A DNA stretch of 64,000 bases from contig CM119265.1 of the NCBI GenBank assembly GCA_051294375.1, positions 286,328 through 350,327 on the forward strand. The letters are read 5' to 3'. Position 1 is the stretch's first letter, and each line of letters starts with the position of its first letter. Below, in pieces: positions 55,304 to 62,995 of the stretch. The notes under the pieces were generated by a model. It made no database searches, was not told where the DNA came from, and worked only from the letters and a program-made list of their open reading frames with translations. Origin of the DNA: Paraspadella gotoi (Eukaryota > Chaetognatha). A program made the translations under genes and the position numbers.

Positions 55304-58300
55304 CTATGATTTAAGGGAATTTTGTTTTTCTTTATCGTCGACGTTCTCGTTGTTGTTGTTGTTTTGTTCTTGTTGGCGAAGGATTAGTTCTTTCAAAACC
55401 ACTGCATAAGTTGGTTTGTTAAAGTTTTTGTTAGAGAAATCGTCGACTGAAGGCCTCGAGAATCTACACGTTGGCTCAATTCCCTTTTTCTCGAGTTGCT
55501 TGTTGTTGTTGTTGATTTTCTCTTTTTGCTTCGGTGATGAAGGCGTCTCACGTGGAGGCGCGGAGAATGGGGAAGCTGGAAGCAAAAAAGACGGGGAAGG
55601 GGGGAGTGGGTCGGGGGGAAGGTGGGGAAGATTTGAGGGGTCGGAGAAGTTGATCGGGGAAGGTGGAGGAGGAGGAGGAGGAGGAGAAAGAGGAGGAGGA
55701 GGAGGCGGAGACGCCGCGCGTTGGTTTCTTGATCGCGTTTGTCGATCCGTTGGCGCTGGTTGCCTCGTTCTGGCTCCTGGTGGTCGACCTGGTCTTCTCT
55801 CTTGGAGCAACCCTGGGTCGTCGATCTCCTGCTCGTCGTCGCTGATCCAAGCGGGTTTGATTCGTGCCACGTTTACCGTCTCCCTGCCGATACTCGGAAT
55901 GTCAACAGTTAGATTCAAACCATTTCTGTGAACAACACGGAATGGGCCTTCGTACGGAGGCATGAGCGGGGGTTGAACGCCTGCTCTTTGAATGAACACA
56001 TACTTAGCTGAGTTTAGATTCGCTGGGAGATGGATCGCGGGTTTTCGGTGGGCGGATGTTGGCTGGGATTGTAGCCGGGCTACTTCGATTCGAAGTTTTG
56101 AGAGGTGTTTTCTTCGCTGTTGATTCGTGATAGTGTCGTTGGCTTGGCAGTCGCTCAAGAGAGTTCCGGGGACGCCAATGCCCTCGCCGAAGACCAACTC
56201 TGCCGCTGAAGCTCCTACATCCTCTTTCACAGTTGTTCGAATCGCAAGTAAGGTCAAAGGCAGCTGCCAAAACCATTTTTCTCTTTCTTCTTTCGCCAGC
56301 GCTATTAGAGATTCTTTTAACCGCCGGTGAAATCTCTCCACCAGCCCATTCGCCTGCGGGTGGTACGATGTCGTTGTTTGGTGCTTAATGCCCCAACTTT
56401 TCGTTAACTGTTTCCACAAGGTCGATGTGAATTGGCTACCACGATCCGTTGTTATTACCGCTGGAGTTCCGAAAACGCTAATCCAGTTCAAGCTTAAAGC
56501 ATCCAGAATTGTCGGAGTCGTGGTATCGTGGATTGGGATGGCCGTTGGCCATCGAGAGAATCTATCCACAATTGTCAACAGGTGTGAATACCCGTTTGAT
56601 CTCGGCATTTTTACTAAGTCCAAGTTTATGTGCTGGAAGCGCTTAGCCGGGACTTTAAATTCGCCAATTTCAGGGATGACATGACGAGTGACTTTTGCCT
56701 TTTGACATTCGATGCAGTCGCGGGCCCACTTTGATACATCCTGTCGCATGCTTGTCCAAACGAATTTGGAGGCCATAGCTTTGCGCGTTGCCTCCACTCC
56801 CGGATGGCCTAAGCCATGGATGATGTCGAATACTCGGCGCCGCCATGCTGCTGGCACAAATGGGCGTGCCGGGCCGTTCGAAACGTCGGCCAAAAGGTCA
56901 TGTTCGCCTACGCGGATTTTTCGAAAGTTTAATCCCGATCTCGCGTCATCTGAGATTTTTTGAAAATCGCTGTCGAGTGATTGATCGATTGCCATTTGTT
57001 CGAAGTCAATATCGTAACTTGTAAGAGACGAAATGACGGCGTTTGCATCTTCTAAACGGCTGGGTTTGATGCCTAGTTCCTGTTTTTCGCCGTCTCGCTT
57101 TTCCTCGCTCGCGGTAGATGCCTTTTGGCAATGCTCGATGGCTGGGACTCGCGATTCTTCTTCCCCTGGCGTCGAAATCGAGTTCGCGATCGAGGTAGGT
57201 GTCTTCTGGCTGGTTTCGATGGCTGTTCTTCCAGTCTGGCTCGTTTTTGCGTCGCTAGGTGATGCTGTTGGAGTATTGTTTGGCCGGGACAAGGCATCTG
57301 CTACCACATTTGCCTTTCCCTTCAAATATCGAATGTCCGTGGTAAATTCTGCTATAACTGATAGCTGATAGGACTGTCGACATGTTTGTGGCTCTGATTT
57401 TTTCTTGATGGCGGTAACGAGGCTCTGGTGATCGGTATAAAGCGTAAATGCCCGGCCTTCCACCCAGTGGCGGAAATGCCGGACTGCGCGAAAGGCTCCG
57501 TATAATTCCCTATCGAAGGGCGGCCACAGCTTTTGGTTTTTGGCTAGTTTCGCGGAGAAGAACGCCAAGGGTTCCCAACCCTTGGGTCCTCTTTGTTCGA
57601 GCACTGCTCCTACAGCATGATCGGAGGCGTCTGTCGTTATACAGAGCTGAGCTCCGGTCCTCGGGTGATGAAGTAGCGCCGCGGAGATTAATCCCTCTTT
57701 GATGGCGTTGAAGGCTCTTTCACAGTCCTCCGTCCATGTTAGCGACTTGGGCTTACCGCTCAGGGCTTCGTACAGTGGCGAGCATCGATGAGCGACCTTG
57801 GGAATAAATCTTCGATAGTAGTTGATCATTCCCAAGAATCGCTGAAGTTCTTTGATCGATGTTGGGCGCGTGGTCTCCTTCAGAGTTCGAACTCGCTCTG
57901 GTAACGGCCTCACTCCGTTTTTGTCGACCAAAAAGCCCAAGAACTCCAGCGAGTCCTGGCCGAGCAGACATTTCTTGGTGTTTACCACCAAACCGTTCTC
58001 GTCTAACGCTTTGAAAACGCGTTGTAGATCCTCCATATGTTCTTGTGGTGATGATGACGCGACAAGAATGTCGTCTAAGTAGACGAATGTATGGGGTATG
58101 TCTCCCAAGATCTGGTCCATAAGGCGCTGAAAATCTTGGCCAGCGTTCTTGAGTCCAAATGGACATCGAGGGAAGACATAGAGCCCAAATGGTGTTATTA
58201 CCGCGGTTTTTTTTATATCATCCGGGTTCACTGGGATTTGATGATATCCCTTGAGTAAGTCTATCTTGGAGAAAATTGTTTTCCCCTCAAGCTGTGAGTT

Positions 58301-59137
58301 GAAGTCGGATAATAATTTGACCGGGTATCTGTCGTCAATCGTTTGCGCATTGAGGCGGCGGTAATCACCGCAACACCTCCATCCTCCATCCGGCTTGGCG
58401 ACCACGTGGAGGGGCGACGACCATTCAGATTTGCCTCTCTGGGCGACTCCTAGAGACACCATTTTCTCTAGTTCTCTCTTTGCTACCGCTAGCTTTTCGG
58501 CGTCTAAGCGGCGCGCTCTTGCTTGACACGGGCGTCCTTCCGTTGGGATTGAATGAGTAACCCCGTGTCTTGGTTCCTTGACCTCGAAAGTTGGCGTTGA
58601 GAGAGATGGGAATGAGTCGAGTAGCTTGTAATATTGTTCTCCTTTGCGATCTACAAAGCTAACGTGAGTAGTTGTCTCGTTCGAAGTTGACGCTGCTATT
58701 GTGGAGAGATCGCGGAGGTCGAGTAGAAGGCCGTCACGGTGATTGGGTGCGAGGTAATTCTCAGCTAGAAAGTCCGCTCCAAGGATAAATTGTTTTACAT
58801 CCGCTACCACGAATGTATAGTCGAACTTTCGATTGCCCAATTGGACCGTTCTATCGATGGTGCCATAACAATCTATTGCAGAGCCATTTGCTGCTTGAAG
58901 TTTCATCATGGTGTCTGGCCCTTTACTGCGTTGTTGTTGGGTCGGAGGAATGATTGAGAGTAAGGCACCTCCATCTACCAGCCACTTAACTCCATTCCCG
59001 GCGTCGCGAATATAAATTAGGTCGTTCGAGGCCGGTGAACGGGTTGAATCATGGGAGACGGCGGCGTTCACTTGCGCCGCCCCCCTTTGAAGTTTCCCTC
59101 TTTTTTCTTCATTTGAGTCTCTTCGAATCGTGCACAT
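55304..59137 (-). CDS. pol: Family F Pro-Pol polyprotein
   Basis: Open for 1277 codons with no N gap. Same domain order as family E: protease LVDGGALLSIIPP, RT YLDDIL, RNase H TTDASDHAVG, integrase zinc pair CIECQ, TTDRGSQFTS and NGLVERFHRR, GPY module MPPYEGPFRV. The tail has proline runs (PPPPPPLSPPPPPPPP), RFSRPSVDDFSNK and PTYAVVLKELILRQ with an Asn-rich end. Entered by -1 frameshift from gag. It lacks env and lacks a chromodomain that I can see. With family E it is the likeliest active or recently active copy. Confidence 0.93.
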   Translation of the reverse strand: MCTIRRDSNEEKRGKLQRGAAQVNAAVSHDSTRSPASNDLIYIRDAGNGVKWLVDGGALLSIIPPTQQQRSKGPDTMMKLQAANGSAIDCYGTIDRTVQLGNRKFDYTFVVADVKQFILGADFLAENYLAPNHRDGLLLDLRDLSTIAASTSNETTTHVSFVDRKGEQYYKLLDSFPSLSTPTFEVKEPRHGVTHSIPTEGRPCQARARRLDAEKLAVAKRELEKMVSLGVAQRGKSEWSSPLHVVAKPDGGWRCCGDYRRLNAQTIDDRYPVKLLSDFNSQLEGKTIFSKIDLLKGYHQIPVNPDDIKKTAVITPFGLYVFPRCPFGLKNAGQDFQRLMDQILGDIPHTFVYLDDILVASSSPQEHMEDLQRVFKALDENGLVVNTKKCLLGQDSLEFLGFLVDKNGVRPLPERVRTLKETTRPTSIKELQRFLGMINYYRRFIPKVAHRCSPLYEALSGKPKSLTWTEDCERAFNAIKEGLISAALLHHPRTGAQLCITTDASDHAVGAVLEQRGPKGWEPLAFFSAKLAKNQKLWPPFDRELYGAFRAVRHFRHWVEGRAFTLYTDHQSLVTAIKKKSEPQTCRQSYQLSVIAEFTTDIRYLKGKANVVADALSRPNNTPTASPSDAKTSQTGRTAIETSQKTPTSIANSISTPGEEESRVPAIEHCQKASTASEEKRDGEKQELGIKPSRLEDANAVISSLTSYDIDFEQMAIDQSLDSDFQKISDDARSGLNFRKIRVGEHDLLADVSNGPARPFVPAAWRRRVFDIIHGLGHPGVEATRKAMASKFVWTSMRQDVSKWARDCIECQKAKVTRHVIPEIGEFKVPAKRFQHINLDLVKMPRSNGYSHLLTIVDRFSRWPTAIPIHDTTTPTILDALSLNWISVFGTPAVITTDRGSQFTSTLWKQLTKSWGIKHQTTTSYHPQANGLVERFHRRLKESLIALAKEEREKWFWQLPLTLLAIRTTVKEDVGASAAELVFGEGIGVPGTLLSDCQANDTITNQQRRKHLSKLRIEVARLQSQPTSAHRKPAIHLPANLNSAKYVFIQRAGVQPPLMPPYEGPFRVVHRNGLNLTVDIPSIGRETVNVARIKPAWISDDEQEIDDPGLLQERRPGRPPGARTRQPAPTDRQTRSRNQRAASPPPPPPLSPPPPPPPPSPINFSDPSNLPHLPPDPLPPSPSFLLPASPFSAPPRETPSSPKQKEKINNNNKQLEKKGIEPTCRFSRPSVDDFSNKNFNKPTYAVVLKELILRQQEQNNNNNENVDDKEKQNSLKS
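59062..59098 (-). promoter_or_regulatory. -1 ribosomal frameshift cassette, gag to pol (family F)
   Basis: GGGAAAC at 59092-59098 in gag phase, spacer TTCAAA, then a stem GGCGGCG/CGCCGCC with loop CAAGTGAA that holds the gag stop. Stem bases differ from family E yet still pair. Confidence 0.85.
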
Positions 59138-60144
59138 CCCTGATCACACGACCATGCGTCGTCGCCGAAACGAATATGTTTCGCGCAGAGAGTCGTCAAT
59201 TTCGGCTTTGTTTTCGCTTTGGTAGCTGTCGTTTGGCGGCGTTTGCTGGCCGCGTTTTTCCGATGACGACGATCGACGGCGTTGATCGTTTCTTCTTCTT
59301 CAGACTCGGATTCTTCTCTCTCCTGCTGTTTCTGATTGACGTGGCTAATGAGAGATGTCGTTTGGCGGAGTTTTAAACTGCCGTCGCTCTCAAAGTGTCT
59401 GTCGGCGAGTTGACAGAGTTCTTTCGCCGTCAGCTCGTCGGCCTTTTCTTCCAATTGCCGGCGGATGTCGTTTGGCAGGTCTCGGAGTACTTTTTCTTTC
59501 CTGATATCATCGAGAGAGAGAGTCCTTGTTCTTTCTTCGAGTTGAGCTAATTTCCTTGATGGTTTGAGTCCCTCGAAGTCGAATGCATCGAGGATCACCG
59601 CGGCCTGTTGTCGCTTGGTCAAACCATACTCTCGCCTGAGATAGGCGATGAACTCGGTCCACGATTCCTCAGTGGCTTCGCCGAATAGATAAGTGTTTAT
59701 GTTGGCGTCCACGTTGATCCCAATTTTGGATTCTAAATGCGCGAATTTGTTCCGCGGCGTCGTGATGCCGGCGCGGATGTAAGCGGCTTCAATCCGCTTG
59801 ATCCATACTTCAATATTGCTCGTATCGAAGTCGGGTAGCTCAGGCTTACGATTCGATGCCCTTTCGAGTGCGCGAGTCGCCGCGGCGAGCGCGGCGCGGA
59901 GTTCTGTGTTCTCGTCGCGGAGATCGCGATCGGCGGCGCCGCTGGTCGCCATGACGGCGTCCTCGAAGTTTTCGGCGTCGCCCGGCGGGAATTCGAATTG
60001 AGTAGTCGCGCCGGGAATGATTGGAGAAGGTGAACGCCCGCGCCCGAATCCAAAAGGTAGTTGCAGTCTAGACGGATCTGCTAGCTGGGCCTCGGCGTCG
60101 CGTTGAGAGGAACGGAGTCGAGAGCGAATGTCTTGCCCGTTCAT
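59068..60144 (-). CDS. gag: Family F Gag
   Basis: 358 aa, starting MNGQDIRSRLRSSQRD. GFGRGRSPSP motif, capsid-like core around LPDFDTSNIEVWIKRIEAAY and FIAYLRREYGLTKRQQ, LPNDIRRQLEEKADELTAKE stretch, acidic linker (ESEEEE), knuckle CAKHIRFGDDAWSCDQGC and basic tail. Same length as family E Gag. No in-frame stop or gap. Confidence 0.93.
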   Translation of the reverse strand: MNGQDIRSRLRSSQRDAEAQLADPSRLQLPFGFGRGRSPSPIIPGATTQFEFPPGDAENFEDAVMATSGAADRDLRDENTELRAALAAATRALERASNRKPELPDFDTSNIEVWIKRIEAAYIRAGITTPRNKFAHLESKIGINVDANINTYLFGEATEESWTEFIAYLRREYGLTKRQQAAVILDAFDFEGLKPSRKLAQLEERTRTLSLDDIRKEKVLRDLPNDIRRQLEEKADELTAKELCQLADRHFESDGSLKLRQTTSLISHVNQKQQEREESESEEEETINAVDRRHRKNAASKRRQTTATKAKTKPKLTTLCAKHIRFGDDAWSCDQGCARFEETQMKKKEGNFKGGRRK

Positions 60145-60311
60145 CGATGACGTCGCCGGTGTCGAGTCGAATATAAGGGGTTTTGGGAATGAATGGGAAA
60201 AGAAGCGTGAGCAGATTGGGGGCTGCTTAGCTCAATTTCAATTCTCCCTCCCAATCTCACCTCAGAAAAGGTTTGTTTCCGCTGTTCCCCTTTCTTCAGA
60301 GAGATAACTGG

Positions 60312-60480
60312 TTTAGGGTTAGGGTTAGGGTTAGGGTTAGGGTTAGGGTTAGGGTTAGGGTTAGGGTTAGGGTTAGGGTTAGGGTTAGGGTTAGGGTTAG
60401 GGTTAGGGTTAGGGGTTAGGGGGTTAGGGTTAGGGTTAGGGTTAGGGTTAGGGTTAGGGTTAGGGTAGTTAGGGTTAGGG
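60312..60480. repeat. TTAGGG repeats inside the family F leader (0.17 kb)
   Basis: About 27 regular TTAGGG units between family F leader sequence (…AGATAACTGG) and the family G LTR (TGTGGCAAG). Much cleaner than the large arrays. The G-strand points right into the LTR. Confidence 0.95.
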
Positions 60481-61139
60481 TGTGGCAAGTACAGAGTGCG
60501 TTCTAAGTAGACGCCACAGTTGACGAATGGACTTGGCAGCGTCAGCGTCACGTGACTAAAGCATTGGCGCCACGAATAAATGAGATGGCGTTCGATGTTG
60601 CAGGGAAAACGGGCGCGAGTTAAGATTCGTTTTAATCGTTTACAATTTAATGTTTCATGAGTTTAAGAGATTAAGTCGATGAGATTAATTCAGTTTAATT
60701 CGATGAGATTAATTGATGAGATTAATCGAGTAAAAACATTATTTGAGATTTCACAGAGTTTTTCTCCAATATATCAAAATGTATTTCTTACATTAAATAT
60801 TGAGAATTAAAAACGATTTGAGTCAGGAAACGAAAATAATGTATTCTTCATTGAAAGCAAAAAAGACTGAAAACAATCTGTTTTTCAGATTTGAAAGTAA
60901 CACCGTCGTCGAACAAAAGGTTAAGAAACAAACGCCATCTTGTTTTATCAGAGTCAATTGAAAACGGTTTGAAACAAAACAAAAGATGAATCGAGTTAAA
61001 ATCTTTTAATCAAGATTTGAGTTCAGATATTTTAAGCCGCCCGGATGGCAGTGGGCAAGAGCCAGGCGTCCCGGATTCTCGATACCGGGTTCGATTCCCG
61101 GAGCGGATTGATTATTTATAACAATAAATATCCTCTTCG
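60481..61139 (-). repeat. Family G LTR, truncated by a gap
   Basis: Starts TGTGGCAAGTACAGAG directly after TTAGGG and runs 659 bp to a 25-N gap. AT-rich middle and a tRNA-like module near its end, as in the other LTRs, but with its own sequence. The start resembles the family A LTR (TGTGGCAAGG). Confidence 0.75.
61035..61108 (+). ncRNA. tRNA-like module in family G LTR
   Basis: A-box-like ATGGCAGTGGGCAAG near 61045 and a perfect T-arm: CCGGG (61085-61089), TTCGATT, CCCGG (61097-61101). CCGC at 61037-61040 can pair with GCGG at 61103-61106 as a short acceptor stem. The D-arm resembles type II (Leu/Ser) tRNAs only loosely. Confidence 0.65.
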
Positions 61140-61164
61140 NNNNNNNNNNNNNNNNNNNNNNNNN

Positions 61165-61206
61165 GTAGCTCCGGTCGGTCGGTCTTGTTCGTCGAAGTGC
61201 TCACCA
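61165..61206 (-). other. Family F leader end and primer binding site
   Basis: TGGTGAGCACTTCGACG (61187-61206, element sense) two bases from the 5' LTR. It would complete the family F leader broken at 60311. Confidence 0.6.
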
Positions 61207-61208
61207 TG

Positions 61209-61902
61209 TGTGGCAGGTTGACTGAGTCTAGCCACAGCGTGACGAAGGGACTGGCAACTGAACGTCAGAGTCCTAAGACGTTGATGAGGATCATTACTAT
61301 GATCAGTAGCAGCGTTGCAGGGAAGGTTTGGCGTTGTAGAATTAATCTTTTAATTGATTATTTATTATCGATTACTTTCACAGATTAAAAAGTCGATTTA
61401 TTTCAGAGACTTGTTTCATCGATGTTGAATTGATTTATTTCATTCACTTCATTTAGTTTAATTCATCTTTCTTATAATGTACTTATTACATTTAGATGAT
61501 TAAATAAAAACAAGGTTTTGTTGAGTGAGGTAAAAGTATTATTTAATTCAAGATGATCGATTTTTAATATATCGAATTAAACAATTTAAGATCTTTGATT
61601 TTATCTTGACTGAGGTATCAAGACTGAAATTATTCAGTTAAAGATTCAAAAGGTAAACAAAATCTGTAACAAATATAAAAGGTTTTAACAGAGAGCCCTC
61701 TGTTGAAAACAGATTAATTCTAAGTAAAACAAAAGATTCGAATCTGTTTTAAAGTTATAAATAGGAGAATTCGAATTTGATTTTTCAGTTGTCTGGGTAG
61801 CCTCTGGCTGTAATTTCCAGACAGCGAGCGCTCAGGATCCAGGATCGAATCCTGGCGAGGGGCGATTTATTTCTAAATAAATAAGTCGGACTGAACGCTA
61901 TA
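61209..61902 (-). repeat. Family F 5' LTR (694 bp)
   Basis: From TGTGGCAGGTTGACTG to GGACTGAACGCTATA. The right end joins ACCCTAACCC repeats. Matches the solo LTR at 49795 and the 3' remnant at 54924. Confidence 0.88.
61785..61862 (+). ncRNA. tRNA-like module in family F LTR
   Basis: A-box-like TAGCCTCTGG (61798-61807), anticodon-like stem TCTGG/CCAGA (61803-61807 and 61817-61821) around a 9-nt loop with GTA, and a perfect T-arm CCAGG-ATCGAAT-CCTGG (61839-61855). No acceptor stem. Confidence 0.6.
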
Positions 61903-62065
61903 ACCCTAACCCTAACCCTAAACCCTATAACCCTAACCCTAACCCTCTAACCCTAACCCTAACCCTAACTAACCCTATAACCCTAACCCTAACCCTAACC
62001 CCTAACCCCCTAACCCTAACCCTAACCCTAACCCTAACCCTAACCCTAACCCTAAACCCTAAACC
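61903..62065. repeat. Telomeric CCCTAA repeats (0.16 kb)
   Basis: CCCTAA units between the family F 5' LTR and the family C LTR of copy C2. The G-strand points left. Confidence 0.95.
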
Positions 62066-62067
62066 AC

Positions 62068-62940
62068 CGTAGATTCGAACCCCGATATTATTTTAATCCA
62101 CAAGTGTGACACATGCCAGTTAATGGCCATCTCAGATCGATACAGACCTTTTTCTGAACTCATATTTATACTCGAATCGATTTTATAATAATAATAATAA
62201 TAATAAAAAGAGGCGATGGACTGGTCTCGAACTCGGGACCTTCGATCCACGAGCGGCGACTCTACCAGCATCGCCACTCAGTCCGATGACATTAGAATGT
62301 TAATCTAACTTATATAACTTGTATAACTCATTCGTTATATAATCAGATTGCTCTTTTATTGTTTAGAACAAATGATCATTTATATTTTATTTTAAACATA
62401 TGTTTTTACTTTGTTGTTTCCACAAGGTCTGGAAAATCTTTTAATCAGTTTAAACAAAATTATTCACATCGAAAAGACTCGTTAAAATTATTGTTAATCG
62501 GTTTTACTACTTCATTATTATTCATTTAATTGCATTTTATTGCTCATATAGATATTGCAATTACTAATTAGTAAATGGAATATCTATATGCTTTGATTAT
62601 TTTATTAAGGTTCCATTTTAATCAATAACCAAACAAAGTTGGTTAGTCTTTTTAAAAACATTCAATAAACAAACATCACGCCACGTGCGTCAACGCCAAC
62701 GTCAGCGTCACTTCCGGTTTGGGTTAAAAGGCTAATAACTCTATCAAATCCTACCTCTGGTCTTCCCGAGTCACGCCATCCAACTTCATTGACCTCTCGC
62801 GACGCCAACGGCCGCGCCAGAAGCGACGCCAACTCGAAGGCCACGCCCACTTTCGTTCGATCGACTCCATTCACTCGCCGATCGACTCATCATCAGGTGC
62901 GTCATCTCGTCAACAAAGTGAGTTGTTTACGCCATCTACA
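62068..62940 (+). repeat. Family C 5' LTR (copy C2, 873 bp)
   Basis: CGTAGATTCGAACC to GCCATCTACA. The first bases are the complement of a B-box (GGTTCGAATC on the minus strand), with a possible A-box (complement of CCAGTTAATGGCCA) near 62113-62126. A second tRNA-like module follows at 62212. Confidence 0.85.
62212..62275 (-). ncRNA. tRNA-like module with perfect 7-bp acceptor stem (copy C2)
   Basis: Ends GGCGATG and CATCGCC pair perfectly over 7 bp. Inside are A-box-like TGGTAGAGTCG and B-box AGTTCGAGACC. A TTTTT terminator follows two bases after the 3' end (62205-62209 complement). Same 64-nt length as 7794-7857, with a different acceptor sequence. The T-stem pairs poorly, so aminoacylation is doubtful. 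Confidence 0.65.
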
Positions 62941-62995
62941 TTGGTGATCCGCGACGTCGGACTCCCTCAACCTTCTGATAAATCAACTATATCAA

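Larger units (their letters stand above)
54924..61902 (-). mobile_element. Family F LTR retrotransposon, interrupted in its leader
   Basis: Minus strand. 3' LTR remnant 54924-54966, polypurine tract TCCCCCC (54967-54973 complement), hairpin 55233-55303, intact pol and gag, leader with donor GTGAGAT (GT at 60259-60260). The leader is then cut at 60311 by TTAGGG repeats and a family G LTR plus gap. The missing leader end and primer site resume at 61165-61206, next to a complete 5' LTR (61209-61902) of the same family as the 3' remnant. So I read 54924-60311 and 61165-61902 as one element split by an insertion, with misassembly as the alternative. Confidence 0.75.

Noticed and set aside
60141-60551. 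Open frame of NPNPNP repeats on the minus strand
   Set aside because: It is the TTAGGG array read through; no coding evidence.
7437-62275. The LTR tRNA-like modules as ordinary host tRNA genes
   Set aside because: They recur inside LTRs of the same family and most lack a full acceptor stem, so they are element parts.
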